A stretch of 64,000 bases of DNA from Ornatilinea sp. (GCA_018433975.1 JAHDQE010000018.1:1-64000); one strand, 5' to 3'; positions 34,150 through 43,755 are shown, numbered from the stretch's first letter. The notes: generated by a model not told the origin, from the sequence alone. Program-made: numbers and translations.

Positions 34150-34631
34150 GGTTTTGCTCCTGGTTCAACTAAATTTTTTAAATCTTTGATCGTATGCGGG
34201 AAGAAGATATTCCTTTATACGGTTTGTTATATTTAAGAAATGACCGGACGTCTAATCTGTAACGGAGTACGTCTGGATGCTTTTAAATTTTTAATTTTCT
34301 GGTTAAATCTGTATTTGTGGGAAAAACGTAAAAATTTTTCGAATGACTGCTCCGGGGGGTAGCGCTCTCGAAAACTTTAACACTTGAATAGGTTGTAGAA
34401 TTTGTGTTACAATTGTTTCTCTAGGAGAAACAGTGTTTAATATCATAAATATTTTACTCCTTTTAGGGTTTTTGTCAAGTTGCATTTTCTTGCGGCTCGC
34501 GGGGGTAATTTAAATTTCAGCGTTATTCCGTACTGTAATCTCTGTTTTTCAATCTGAATTAACCTAGGAAAAGTAATGGATGCTGCATGCTTAAAGCTGT
34601 TTGAATATAATATTTATAGGAAAGCTAAAAT
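34150..34631. other. AT-rich divergent intergenic region between the M20 and IclR genes
   Basis: 482 bases without a credible gene. It is visibly richer in A/T than its surroundings and holds the promoter and palindrome at 34384-34432. Short open frames on the minus strand here (for example 34303-34485) have no ribosome-binding site or protein-like composition. No repeat or RNA gene was found. Confidence 0.6.
34384..34432 (+). promoter_or_regulatory. Promoter next to a palindromic operator, probably for IclR autoregulation
   Basis: TTGAAT (34384-34389) and TACAAT (34408-34413) are 18 bases apart. They are followed at once by the palindrome TGTTTCTC-TAG-GAGAAACA at 34414-34432, which covers the expected transcription start. 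An IclR gene lies about 200 bases downstream and the M20 operon runs the other way. IclR-family sites often are GAAAC/GTTTC palindromes. Binding by this IclR protein is inferred. Confidence 0.6.
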
Positions 34632-35420
34632 ATGAATTCATCTTCCGAAAATAAACATATCAACTTTACTCTTGCTCGGGCCCTCTCGGTGCTGGAAGTT
34701 TTTTCGGAGAACCAACCGGTCTGGGGCGTCCGCGAAATTTCCCGGCACATGGGAACCAACCCCGCGACAGTCTCACGGATTGTTTCTACTCTGCAAAGCG
34801 CCGGTTATTTGGAGCAGGATTCCCGGACGCAGCGCTACTTCCTGGGGCCTAAAATTGTGAAACTGGCCAGCATCTATGCCAAGCAAAATCCGGTTCAGGA
34901 AGTGGCCCATAAAGTGTTTGAGAGTTATTCGGACCGCTTTGAGCATAATTTTTATCTGGGGCAGATTTATAACTATGAAGTCGTTTACCTTGCGGTGGGA
35001 GAGGGACGGGGCCCTGTACGGATTAACGTTCCGGCAGGGGGTTTGGTGCCTCTTTATGGTACGGCGATTGGAAAGATCCTGCTGGCTTACCAGGACCCGG
35101 ATTACGTGAAGGACTATTTGGAACGCGTTAAATTAGTGCCTTTTACCAAAACGACGGTTATTTCTACGGATGAGTTTCTGGCGGCTCTGGAAAAGATTCG
35201 TGAAGCAGGGTTTTACGTTAACCATGGCGAATATTATGAGGATATCGGCGCTGTGGGTGTTCCGGTTTATGAAAGAAACAGATCGGTGCGTCTGGCGATC
35301 AGCCTGTCTTTCCCCCGTCACCGCCTGTTGGAAAATAAGTTGAATCTTGAAGAGCTTATCTCGCTTGCAAAAGAGATTTCAGCTGAAATCACTCGCAGGG
35401 TTTATTCGATGGTAGCCTGA
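34632..35420 (+). CDS. IclR-family transcriptional regulator
   Basis: 262 residues. The N-terminal winged helix is ALSVLEVFSENQPVWGVREISRHMGTNPATVSRIVSTLQSAGYLEQD (about residues 13-60), then an effector domain with NFYLGQIYNYEVVYLAVGEGRGPVR, PLYGTAIGKILLA and ISLSFPRHRL. IclR proteins typically control breakdown of aromatic, sugar-acid or amino-acid compounds and their own gene. It stands between the minus-strand M20/LLM group and the plus-strand catabolic run, so it could govern either side. The ATG at 34632 has AGGAAAG upstream. Confidence 0.92.
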   Translation: MNSSSENKHINFTLARALSVLEVFSENQPVWGVREISRHMGTNPATVSRIVSTLQSAGYLEQDSRTQRYFLGPKIVKLASIYAKQNPVQEVAHKVFESYSDRFEHNFYLGQIYNYEVVYLAVGEGRGPVRINVPAGGLVPLYGTAIGKILLAYQDPDYVKDYLERVKLVPFTKTTVISTDEFLAALEKIREAGFYVNHGEYYEDIGAVGVPVYERNRSVRLAISLSFPRHRLLENKLNLEELISLAKEISAEITRRVYSMVA

Positions 35421-35801
35421 TCCCCGGACATACGGGTTTCGTAAACTATCCGCAGAACATCAAAAGTTCCCGCCGTAAAGAGGGAGCCTTTACGGGCAGG
35501 AAGAGCCTGGGTTTACAATGATCCTATTAAAAGGAAGGCTCTTGTGTGGATCAGGGGGATTTTGGATTTGTTTTGTATCCCAAAAAAGTGTGTAAGAATA
35601 AACCGGGAAGTTCCGGTTAAGCGTTTTTCCCCGGATTGTTCTTTAATGCCTTCGGGTTTTATTTCCGTTCTGTATGGGTGGATATTTAAGTTTTGCCGAT
35701 TCAAGTTTGAAGCCGGTTGTATGCCGGTGAATACTTCAGGAATTCAAAGCAGACTTCTCGTTTATGACATTTAACTTCTTCCACTGGTGATAAATGTCTG
35801 G
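35421..35801. other. Intergenic region after IclR with two hairpins
   Basis: No convincing gene is present. CCGTAAAG (35473-35480) pairs with CTTTACGG (35488-35495), a seven-base loop. AAGAGCCT (35501-35508) can pair with AGGCTCTT (35536-35543). No U-run follows either stem, so terminator status for iclR is uncertain. The 35544-35774 open frame has a basic, Cys/Phe-rich composition and no ribosome-binding site. Confidence 0.5.
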
Positions 35802-35860
35802 TTGACAGGGGGGGCTGTTTTTGTTATGATTCAACTGTAAACTGTCGACAGTTTACAGTT
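35802..35860 (+). promoter_or_regulatory. Consensus promoter with a 28-base perfect palindrome at the start site (GntR operator)
   Basis: TTGACA (35802-35807) and TATGAT (35825-35830) have the ideal 17-base spacer. Directly after it, 35833-35860 is a perfect inverted repeat with half-site AACTGTAAACTGTC, whose centre reads GTCGAC. It sits where RNA polymerase would start, so bound protein should block transcription. The GntR/FCD gene starts 85 bases downstream, so autorepression is the simple reading. No second copy was noticed in the other intergenic regions. Confidence 0.8.
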
Positions 35861-35944
35861 AACACTTTGGAAATAATCTGTTTTCACTCTGAGTTGTGCC
35901 CCTTCGTGCAGTTGAAACTTTTGTAATAGTAAAAGGATGAGAGA

Positions 35945-36643
35945 ATGGAAGGCTTTTTTAATGAAATTCCACAAAAAACTCTGGAGAGTCAGGTGTTGGA
36001 TCGACTGCGCGAAGCAATTGTAGAAGGTGCCTTTGAACCCGACGCTCAAATTAACCAGGTTCAGGTGGCGGCCAACTTTGGCATCAGCCGCGGCCCTATT
36101 CGAGCCGCATTGAATAAATTGGAAGAAGAAGGTCTGGTTGTCAACATTCCTCATCGCGGGACTTTTGTCGCGCCGCTTGATAAAAAAATTGTTTCCGATG
36201 TTTATGGTGTGCGCTCTGTTCTGGAAAGTTATGCGGTTCGTCTGACGCTTGCCAATTTCAGCGATGACGATCTGAAAAAGCTGGAACAGATTTATGATGC
36301 CATGCAGCAGGCAGCACGCGATAATGATATGAAAGCTGTGGTCAAGCACGACTTTGAAATGCATAAATTCTTTGTGGAAATGTCCGGCAATGCTGTGCTC
36401 AAGCAGAGCTGGTCCACTCTCCAGATTCAGGTTCGACGAATCCTCTCTTACCGCTATTTCAGTCACCCTTATCTTCAGGAAATGGCCGATTCGCATACCA
36501 CCTTGCTTGAACTGGCTCGCCAGCGTCGGGTAGATGAGGCCGGGCATTTGATTGAAGAGCATATTATGGAAGCCTGTTCCAATATTTTAACGAATTGGGG
36601 CGTGCGGATGGATGAATCGGAGAGCTTGCAGCATACGGTATAA
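35945..36643 (+). CDS. GntR-family regulator, FadR subfamily (FCD domain)
   Basis: 232 residues. The winged helix occupies about residues 8-75 (QVLDRLREAIVEGAFEPDAQINQVQVAANFGISRGPIRAALNKLEEEGLV). The FCD effector domain has the probable metal ligands Asp/His in KHDFEMHKFF, His in DSHTTLLELA and His in LIEEHIMEA. Such proteins usually respond to carboxylates. It has its own promoter and operator upstream and is followed after about 200 bases by the large catabolic run at 36841, the likely target. Confidence 0.92.
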   Translation: MEGFFNEIPQKTLESQVLDRLREAIVEGAFEPDAQINQVQVAANFGISRGPIRAALNKLEEEGLVVNIPHRGTFVAPLDKKIVSDVYGVRSVLESYAVRLTLANFSDDDLKKLEQIYDAMQQAARDNDMKAVVKHDFEMHKFFVEMSGNAVLKQSWSTLQIQVRRILSYRYFSHPYLQEMADSHTTLLELARQRRVDEAGHLIEEHIMEACSNILTNWGVRMDESESLQHTV

Positions 36644-36840
36644 GTTTAGAAATAGAATTCTCCCCGCTTATCATTTCTATATTACGTAATTTACGTGGAT
36701 GTCTTAAAAGGAATACAGTTTCTGTGCGTTTGTCTGAAAGCAATTTAGAAGGCGTATGAATATTCTTACAAAAGCAGATATTCTCCCTCTGGCAAACATT
36801 GAAGACAATACCGGAAGGATCATTCTGGCAAGGAGAAAGT

Positions 36841-37962
36841 ATGGCGATGAGTAAACTCAGGGTTGCGGTTCTTGGAGCAGGAAGATGGGCGGAATTGGCC
36901 CACATTCCGGGCTGGCAGCGCGACCCGCGTTGTGAGGTTGTGGCGATCTGCGATCCAATCCTGGAGCAGGCGCAGGCCTATGCAAAGAAATTCAATATCC
37001 CGCAGGCGACCAGTGATTGGCAGGCCGTTGTCAGCCGCGAAGATGTGGACGTGGTGGATGTGTGCACCCCAAGTGCCACTCATTTTGAGCTTTCCTGGGC
37101 AGCTTTGGAAGCGGGCAAACATGTTTTGTGCGAAAAACCGGTAGCCTATGACTTCCGCCAGACGCTCAAGGCTGCTGAACTGGCCAAATCGAAAAATCTT
37201 AAAACCAAACTGGGTTTCACTTTCCGATATAGCCCCGGTGTTCAATATGCCAAATCGATGATCGATGAAGGGTTTGTCGGCCAACCGTTTATCTTCAATG
37301 GCTACGAACAAAACTCGCAGTTCCTTGATCCCATGAATCCCATGCGCCAGGTCGATCCGAATGCCGATCCGGCTGTCATCCAGACTTCCTCGCTGGAAGG
37401 CTATGGCGCACCGATCATCGACATCAGCCACTGGTGGGTGGGGGCGGATTATACCCGCGTGGTGGGTACCATGCGCAATTTCATCCCGGAGCGGATGGTG
37501 CGCCAGACCAATTCCTGGATGCGTCTCAACATCGACGATGGCGATATTTATCTGGCGGAGTACGCCAACGGTGCGCTGGCATCCATCCAGACCAGTTTTG
37601 TAACTGTTGGAAATTACCCCGGTATTGAAGCCCGCATCTATGGGGAAAAAGGCGCGATTATCTGCCGTCTGGTGGAAGAGTTCGGCGTGGCGGAGACCAT
37701 CAAGGTTGCCCGCCCCGATGACGTTGAATTCAAAGAACTGCGGATCCCACAGAAATTCTATCCGACCGGCGGGCACGCCCGTGAATCCTGGCGTTCCCTG
37801 TTCTACGCTAACCTGATCAAAGACTTTATTGATGAAATTCTGGATGGCGGTGAGCGGAATCAGGGGAATTTCTTGGATGGTGCCTGGGTTCAGGAAACCA
37901 TCAATGCGGTTGAAAAATCCTATCATGAACGCCGGTGGGTTGACCTGCCGTTGGAGTTTTGA
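36841..37962 (+). CDS. Gfo/Idh/MocA family NAD(P)-dependent oxidoreductase A
   Basis: 373 residues. The Rossmann start is VAVLGAGRWAELAHIP, and the catalytic lysine is in LCEKPVAYD. The substrate domain has LGFTFRYSPGVQYA and FNGYEQNSQFLDP. That last motif recurs almost unchanged in the two paralogues at 52502 and 53746, so the three probably act on related compounds. Members oxidise or reduce a hydroxyl on sugars, inositols or similar. ATG 36841 has AAGGAG upstream, and the DUF885 gene follows after three bases. Confidence 0.9.
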   Translation: MAMSKLRVAVLGAGRWAELAHIPGWQRDPRCEVVAICDPILEQAQAYAKKFNIPQATSDWQAVVSREDVDVVDVCTPSATHFELSWAALEAGKHVLCEKPVAYDFRQTLKAAELAKSKNLKTKLGFTFRYSPGVQYAKSMIDEGFVGQPFIFNGYEQNSQFLDPMNPMRQVDPNADPAVIQTSSLEGYGAPIIDISHWWVGADYTRVVGTMRNFIPERMVRQTNSWMRLNIDDGDIYLAEYANGALASIQTSFVTVGNYPGIEARIYGEKGAIICRLVEEFGVAETIKVARPDDVEFKELRIPQKFYPTGGHARESWRSLFYANLIKDFIDEILDGGERNQGNFLDGAWVQETINAVEKSYHERRWVDLPLEF

Positions 37963-37965
37963 CCC

Positions 37966-39651
37966 ATGACGACAAATGCGCCTCACTTTACGACCTGGCT
38001 GGATGATTTCTTTGCGTCCTATTACCGCAATCGTCCGGTCAACGCGACTTTTATTGGTGTACATGAATATGATCCTTACCTGCCCGATTTCTCGGCTGAA
38101 GGTGTGGAACGTGTTGTGACCGAAATGGAAACTCTGTTGAGCCGGCTTGCTGCTCTTCCACAGGAACCACTCACAGCCGTTGAAGCCATCGACAGGAAGG
38201 TCGCCGAAGGTTTCCTCCGCACCCAGCTCTGGGAATTCAGCTCTAATCATTTCCATCGTGGAAATCCCAACCTGTATACCGGTGAAGCCGTTTTCGGGTT
38301 GATGGGGCTCTTCCTCACGGATTACGCTCCCATTGCGGAACGGGTTGATGCGGCTGTCCAACGAATGGAAGCGATTCCCGCTTTGTTCGCTCAGGGCCGC
38401 GCCAATGTGACCGCGGCTCCCCGGGAATGGACCGAGCGTGCCATCCGCGAATGTGCCGGTGGGCTGGCCTTCCTTTCCTATGGGGTGGACCGCCTGATCG
38501 CCGAACATCATCTTTCCGACCCGCGTTTCCGCCAGGCGGCGGACCGGGCCGCTGCGGCTTTCCGGGAATATGAAACCTATTTGAAAGATGTCTTGCTGAA
38601 TCATCCCACGGACGGCTATGCCTGCGGCGCTGAAGCCTTTGATTTGATGCTGCGCTGGGGACATTTTGTGGAGTCAACGGGCGATGAGATTGCCGCATAC
38701 GCTGAAGAGCAGCTCGCCGAAGCGGACGCTTATTTACAGGCACATGCCGGAGATTTTGGAGCCGGTTCTCCTGATGAAGCGCTGGCAAAGCTTGCAGACT
38801 TGCACCCCACCGCCGAAGGCTACTATCGCAGCTATTCCGAAGTCTGGCAGGCCTGCCGGCAGTCCGTGCTCGACCATGACCTGGTGACCTGGCCTGATTT
38901 CCCGGTTGAATACGTGCCGCGTCCCGGATGGTCCCGCCAGGCAGCGCCCTATCTCTATTTCCTGTTCTACCGCGCTCCGGCAGCTTTCAACCGGCCGCCG
39001 GTGCATCGCTATCTGGTTTCACCGCTGGAGGAAGTACTTTCCGCACAGGAGCAGGAGCAGTTCCTGCGGGCTAACAACGACAGCGTGGTCAAGTTGAACC
39101 ATGTTGTGCATCACGGCTGTATCGGACATCATGTCCAGAACTGGAATGCCTATCACAGTGCATCCCGTATCGGCCGGATGGCCGCTGTGGACTGTGCTGC
39201 TCGGGTTGCCATGCTTTCCGGCGGCACCATGGCCGAAGGGTGGGCCTGCTACGCCACCGGTCTGATGAGTGAATTTGGTTTCCTCACCCCGCTGGAGCAT
39301 TACTCCGAATACCAGTCCCGGCGCCGCATGTGCGCCCGCGCGATTGTGGAAGTGCGCCTGCATCAGGGTCAATTCACTTTTGATGAGGCGGTGCAGTTTT
39401 ATCAGGAAAAAGCCGCGATGAGCCCTGCGGCTGCCCGCGGTGAAACGGTGAAGAACAGCATGTTCCCGGGCGGTGCGGTGATGTATATCGTGGGTCAGGA
39501 TGGCATCCTGTCCCTCCGCGAAGAAATGAAAGCGACGCAAGGCGCGGATTTCAACCTGCGTGCTTTCCATGATGAATTCCTCTCTTATGGATCTATCCCG
39601 GTGCCATTGATCAGCGCCGATATGAAAAGGAAAATGAATGATGCTGAGTGA
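37966..39651 (+). CDS. DUF885 family protein A with altered HExxxGH motif
   Basis: 561 residues. DUF885 proteins are probable zinc hydrolases carrying H-E-x-x-P-G-H and a later E-G-W/x-A. Here the first motif reads HHGCIGHHVQ (about residue 385), so the catalytic Glu is His, while AEGWACYATGL is kept. Either the activity differs or a neighbouring residue serves as base. The start lies three bases after the Gfo/Idh/MocA A gene, and the stop overlaps the next DUF885 gene. The family's true substrate is not established to my knowledge; peptide-like bonds are the usual guess. Confidence 0.82.
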   Translation: MTTNAPHFTTWLDDFFASYYRNRPVNATFIGVHEYDPYLPDFSAEGVERVVTEMETLLSRLAALPQEPLTAVEAIDRKVAEGFLRTQLWEFSSNHFHRGNPNLYTGEAVFGLMGLFLTDYAPIAERVDAAVQRMEAIPALFAQGRANVTAAPREWTERAIRECAGGLAFLSYGVDRLIAEHHLSDPRFRQAADRAAAAFREYETYLKDVLLNHPTDGYACGAEAFDLMLRWGHFVESTGDEIAAYAEEQLAEADAYLQAHAGDFGAGSPDEALAKLADLHPTAEGYYRSYSEVWQACRQSVLDHDLVTWPDFPVEYVPRPGWSRQAAPYLYFLFYRAPAAFNRPPVHRYLVSPLEEVLSAQEQEQFLRANNDSVVKLNHVVHHGCIGHHVQNWNAYHSASRIGRMAAVDCAARVAMLSGGTMAEGWACYATGLMSEFGFLTPLEHYSEYQSRRRMCARAIVEVRLHQGQFTFDEAVQFYQEKAAMSPAAARGETVKNSMFPGGAVMYIVGQDGILSLREEMKATQGADFNLRAFHDEFLSYGSIPVPLISADMKRKMNDAE

Positions 39652-40810
39652 TAAGACTTTAGCCTATGCGGAAGAAGCCACAACCGCGATATTGGGTGTG
39701 GATGCCCTGTATCGCCGTGAGAGTGGGGATGAAGAAGGCCTGGCGGTTCTGGATATGTCCGGCCAGCACAAGCCGGAAGCATTTAGCAGCTATCAGGATG
39801 CCAGAGAGCGGTTTGAAACGTTGAAGACCCGGGCGGCCGGTCTGCTGGAACTGGACCGGGCGCTGTACTATCGCCAGTTTTGTGACTCCACTTTGAATTT
39901 TATGACCTGGCGTGAAGGCAATTTAGCCTTTGAAGATCAGATTTCCGGGTTCCTGCATGTTCCGGCCCAGCCCGCTTCTGAAGCTGAATTAGATAAGATG
40001 CGCGCTGAAATGAATACCCTGCTCAATGAAATGGGGTATACCGGTGACCTGGCAGCCAGATGTGCAGCCTGGGAACAGAAGAATCGCGTCCCGGCGGACG
40101 AAGTGGCGGATGTCTTTGAAACTTACATGAGTGAAGCCTGGGACCGTACCAACCAGCGCCTGCCCATACCGGCTCCAAAGTCGGATGCCATGAAGGTCGA
40201 AACCATCAGTGGTATGGCATTTAATGCGCGCTGTAACTACAAAACCCGCACGGTTGAATTGAACATTGATCCCATCCTGACTTATCCGGGATTGAAGCAC
40301 CTCGTGACCCATGAAGGCTGCCCCGGTCATTACGTGCAGTTCAAACTGCGCGAGACCTGGTATCGCGAGGGGACTGCCCCGGCGGATGGCATGCTTTCCA
40401 TTGTCAATACCTCCAGTTCCACCACGTTTGAGGGGATTGCCGACAACGGTCTGGTGATGCTGGACTGGATCGAAACGGACGATGACCGCTTTCAATCCCT
40501 GATGAGCCGCTACCGGGCCGGTATTGGAACCGCTGCTGCCTGGAAACTGCATGCGCTTAACGAACCGGCGGAAAAAGTAACCGATTGGCTCCGGTCGGTC
40601 AACCTGGCGGGAGGTGAAGGATGGGTCAAAAATCGGATACGTTTCCTGACCGCGCCCCAGCGCTCGGTCCTGATCTGGTCTTACTGGCAGGGTGAAGCTT
40701 CGGTCACCCCTGCATACTTGAAAGTGCCTGTTGAGAAACGCCCGGAATTTTATCGGTATCTGTACGGGCGCATGCATTCCCCCCAATCTGTGGCAATGTT
40801 TATTGGATGA
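39638..40810 (+). CDS. Short DUF885 family protein B
   Basis: 390 residues, shorter than the 554-561 of the other three copies, with less N-terminal sequence. The active-site motif is intact: THEGCPGHYVQF, then TFEGIADNG as the second motif. The gene begins at ATG 39638 (or the next codon), overlapping the previous stop, and AGGA lies just upstream. It precedes the peptide-type ABC transporter. Its pairing with the motif-altered copy A suggests a possible heteromeric enzyme in which B supplies the active site (inference). Confidence 0.82.
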   Translation: MMLSDKTLAYAEEATTAILGVDALYRRESGDEEGLAVLDMSGQHKPEAFSSYQDARERFETLKTRAAGLLELDRALYYRQFCDSTLNFMTWREGNLAFEDQISGFLHVPAQPASEAELDKMRAEMNTLLNEMGYTGDLAARCAAWEQKNRVPADEVADVFETYMSEAWDRTNQRLPIPAPKSDAMKVETISGMAFNARCNYKTRTVELNIDPILTYPGLKHLVTHEGCPGHYVQFKLRETWYREGTAPADGMLSIVNTSSSTTFEGIADNGLVMLDWIETDDDRFQSLMSRYRAGIGTAAAWKLHALNEPAEKVTDWLRSVNLAGGEGWVKNRIRFLTAPQRSVLIWSYWQGEASVTPAYLKVPVEKRPEFYRYLYGRMHSPQSVAMFIG

Positions 40811-40962
40811 TTGCAGAAAAAACTGAAAACTCTGGCTGTATTTAGGAAATTACTAAGGAGGAGGTGAAACAGACAAGAAAAGAAGAGAAAGATTGCCTGA
40901 TGCAGATGGAACTCACCTGATGGAAAACCATCTACCTAATATTTTTGAGGAGAATTAAAGTA

Positions 40963-42678
40963 ATGCAAAAGAAAACTATTCAATTTACGATGTTTGTGCT
41001 GATTGTATTGGCCATGGTAATGTCGGCCTGTACACCCGCTGCTCCTACAGCAGCCCCCGCCGCCGAAGAACCCGCGGCTGCTGCGCCTGCTGCTGAAGAA
41101 ACTGTGGCCGAAGAACCTGCTGCTGAAGCTCCCGCAGAAGCTGTGGTGACCGAAGAAGGCGGAAAGAAAATTTTGCGGGTTGCTTATACCCGCGAGATTG
41201 ACGTGCTGAACGCTTTTACCAGCCAGAACCTTTGTGACATCGAGTTCACGATGGTGGAAGGCCTGATCCTGACGAATGACGAAAACACCTACATCCCCGT
41301 TCTGGCCAAAGAGATCCCCACTTTCGAAAATGGCGGAATCGTGGATAACGGCGATGGCACCTATGACATGACCTGGCATCTTCAGGAAGGCGTCAAATGG
41401 CATGATGGCGAAGACTTCACCAGTAAAGACGTTTGCTTCACCTGGGATTTCGTTGCCAGCGAAGGTTCTGAGACTTACAACCGGGATGAATATCTCGGAA
41501 TTCAGGACTGCCAGATGCCCGATGATAACACCGTTGTCTTCACATGGGACGGCCTTTACGGCTACTATGCCGGTATCTTCGAAGCAATTCTGCCGGAACA
41601 TATTCTCGCCGGTATGACCACCGAAGAAATCGTCAACTACGAACCCTACAACCGCAGCCCAATCGGCACCGGCCCCTTCCAGTTTGCTGAATGGAAAGCC
41701 GGCGAATATATCCGTGTCGTCAAGAACGAAAACTACTGGCGCGGAGATCAATACCCGATGGTCGACGAAATTGTCTTCAGCTTCCTGCCCGATGACAACA
41801 CCCGCCTGAACGCGCTGAAATCCGGTCAATATGATATTGGCGAAATCCAACCACTGCAGGTTAAAGAAATGGAAGGCGTGGATGGCTACCAGGTTGAATT
41901 GATCAATTCCAACGTGTTCTATCACTTTGATACCAACGTCAAGACCGAAAAAGGCCAAATGCTCTTCGGTGATGTCAATGTCCGCAAAGCGCTTTACGGC
42001 GCAATTGACCGCCAGGCGATTGCCGACCAGTTAATGGAAGGCACCGTAACCGTTGCGAACAGCCCCATCAACCCCTCCAGCCCATACTACAATGCAGATG
42101 TTCCGGTTTACGTATATGACCCTGAACTCTCGAAGGCCCTCTTAGACGAGGCCGGCTGGGTCGTTGGCACCGATGGAATCCGTGAAAAAGACGGACAGCG
42201 TTTCTCCTTTACAATTTTGAACCGGGCCGGCAAGACCGACCGCATCGCGATCGCCCAGGTAATCCAGGCGCAATTGAAGCAAATTGGCGTGGAAGTTGAA
42301 TTTGAGACCCTTGAGAGCGCGGCCTGGACTGCACAATGGCGCAGCGGCGATTGGGAAGCCATTGTCAGCGGCTGGTTCCTGCCTTCTGACCCCAGCTTCA
42401 CCGGTATCTATGCCTGCGAAGGCCCCAACAACATGACCGGTTTCTGCGATCCTGAACTAGACGCGATCATGGAAGAATCCGATAAATCGTTTGATTTCAA
42501 CGTCCGGAAACCTCTCCTTGACGAAGCTCAGGTCAAACTGGTTGAAACTGCACACACCCTGCCCATTTACTATTCTGTGACCCCCATGGTTGTCTCGGAT
42601 CGTCTTGGCAACTTCAAAGGCAGCGGTACCAACTTTGGTAGTTTCTGGAATGTTTACGAATGGACGCTGGCTGATTAA
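40963..42678 (+). CDS. Peptide/nickel-type ABC transporter substrate-binding lipoprotein (family 5)
   Basis: 571 residues. The signal ends with lipobox MSAC and leads into an Ala/Pro/Glu-rich linker of about 40 residues, of a kind typical in Chloroflexota. The mature domain has the family 5 landmarks WHLQEGVKWHDGEDFTSKDVCFTWDF, PIGTGPFQFAEWKAGEYI and KALYGAIDRQAIADQLM. It should capture a peptide or similar ligand outside the cell for the DppBC-type permeases that follow. ATG 40963 has GAGGAG upstream. A strong hairpin follows the stop. Confidence 0.93.
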   Translation: MQKKTIQFTMFVLIVLAMVMSACTPAAPTAAPAAEEPAAAAPAAEETVAEEPAAEAPAEAVVTEEGGKKILRVAYTREIDVLNAFTSQNLCDIEFTMVEGLILTNDENTYIPVLAKEIPTFENGGIVDNGDGTYDMTWHLQEGVKWHDGEDFTSKDVCFTWDFVASEGSETYNRDEYLGIQDCQMPDDNTVVFTWDGLYGYYAGIFEAILPEHILAGMTTEEIVNYEPYNRSPIGTGPFQFAEWKAGEYIRVVKNENYWRGDQYPMVDEIVFSFLPDDNTRLNALKSGQYDIGEIQPLQVKEMEGVDGYQVELINSNVFYHFDTNVKTEKGQMLFGDVNVRKALYGAIDRQAIADQLMEGTVTVANSPINPSSPYYNADVPVYVYDPELSKALLDEAGWVVGTDGIREKDGQRFSFTILNRAGKTDRIAIAQVIQAQLKQIGVEVEFETLESAAWTAQWRSGDWEAIVSGWFLPSDPSFTGIYACEGPNNMTGFCDPELDAIMEESDKSFDFNVRKPLLDEAQVKLVETAHTLPIYYSVTPMVVSDRLGNFKGSGTNFGSFWNVYEWTLAD

Positions 42679-42703
42679 TTAGTTTAGCTGAAAATGTACA
42701 CAG

Positions 42704-42731
42704 GAGCTGGGGCTCAAAAAAGCCCCAGCTC
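42704..42731 (+). other. Hairpin between binding-protein and permease genes
   Basis: GAGCTGGGGCT (42704-42714) pairs with AGCCCCAGCTC (42721-42731) around CAAAAA. No U-run follows, so partial termination or 3'-end protection of the binding-protein message is more likely than full termination. Such stems commonly raise binding protein over permease levels. Confidence 0.65.
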
Positions 42732-42801
42732 TAAGAATGTCACAATAAATCTGGATGTGAATTGAAATGCATTGCCCAATTGGGCACGGAGGTTCAAATT
42801 A

Positions 42802-43755
42802 ATGGGTCAATATATCCGCCGCAGGTTGTTGCAAATGATCCCGTTGATGATCGGTATTTCTTTGATCGTTTTTATGATTATTCAGGCCGCTCCGGGTGGG
42901 CCCGAGGAAATGCTGCTGGAAACAGGGCGTTTCATTGATCCCCAGGTCATCGAAAACTACCGCCACCGTCTTGGGGTAGATCAACCGATATATGTTCAAT
43001 ATTACAAGTGGATCACTGCGGCGATGACTGGTGATTTTGGAATCAGCTTTCAGACCACCCGGCCCGTCATGGATATGATCCTGGAGCGGTTGCCTGCTAC
43101 TCTGGAACTGATGGCAATTTCTTTTATTTTTGCCGCATTGGTTGCTATTCCTCTTGGAATTTACAGCGCTTTACATCCCTATAGCGCTTTGGACTTTTCC
43201 GGCACGGCCCTGTCTTTTCTGGGGATTGCCATGCCGGTATTTTGGTTTGGACTTATTCTTCAATTGGTTTTTTCTGTCAAATTGGGATGGCTCCCGGTTG
43301 CAGGGACCTCTACGGTTGGCGATACTTCGTTTTGGGATCATATCTTACATCTCATCCTGCCCAGTATTGTCCTTTCCCTGCATTATATTGCCGGGTGGTC
43401 CCGGTACATGCGTTCCAGCCTCCTGGCTGTGATTCATTCGGACTACATTCGCACTGCACGCGCGAAAGGCTTGAAAGAACATCTGGTTACGATCCGGCAT
43501 GCTCTGAAGAATGCCATGATTCCTGTTGTTTCGATCATGGCGCTCAATCTGGCAGATCTGTTCTCCGGTGCAGTTATTACTGAAACCATCTTTGCCTGGC
43601 CGGGAATTGGACGTCTGTTTATCCAGGCCATGTATGCCAGGGATTACCCGATGTTGATGGGCATCCTGATGATGGGTTCTTTCATGGTAGTTTTCTTCAA
43701 TCTGCTCGCGGACCTGGTTTATGGTTGGTTAGATCCGCGCATCAGCTACAGTTGA
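42802..43755 (+). CDS. dppB: Dipeptide-type ABC transporter permease, DppB-like
   Basis: 317 residues, six membrane helices. The N-terminus YIRRRLLQMIPLMIGISLIVFMII and the EAA loop RTARAKGLKEHLVTIRHALKNAMIPVV are standard for DppB/OppB. The end GWLDPRI is also typical. ATG 42802 has GGAGG at 42787-42792. The usual ATPases DppD/DppF are not encoded in this run, so they are elsewhere or shared. Confidence 0.93.
   Translation: MGQYIRRRLLQMIPLMIGISLIVFMIIQAAPGGPEEMLLETGRFIDPQVIENYRHRLGVDQPIYVQYYKWITAAMTGDFGISFQTTRPVMDMILERLPATLELMAISFIFAALVAIPLGIYSALHPYSALDFSGTALSFLGIAMPVFWFGLILQLVFSVKLGWLPVAGTSTVGDTSFWDHILHLILPSIVLSLHYIAGWSRYMRSSLLAVIHSDYIRTARAKGLKEHLVTIRHALKNAMIPVVSIMALNLADLFSGAVITETIFAWPGIGRLFIQAMYARDYPMLMGILMMGSFMVVFFNLLADLVYGWLDPRISYS

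Noticed and set aside
35544..35774. Open frame of 76 codons between IclR and GntR genes
   Set aside because: No ribosome-binding site, unusual Cys/Phe/Lys-rich composition and no likeness to any family. It overlaps hairpin-forming sequence.
36820..38664. A 614-codon minus-strand open frame
   Set aside because: Antisense to the Gfo/Idh/MocA A and DUF885 A genes, with no motif, no ribosome-binding site and skewed composition.
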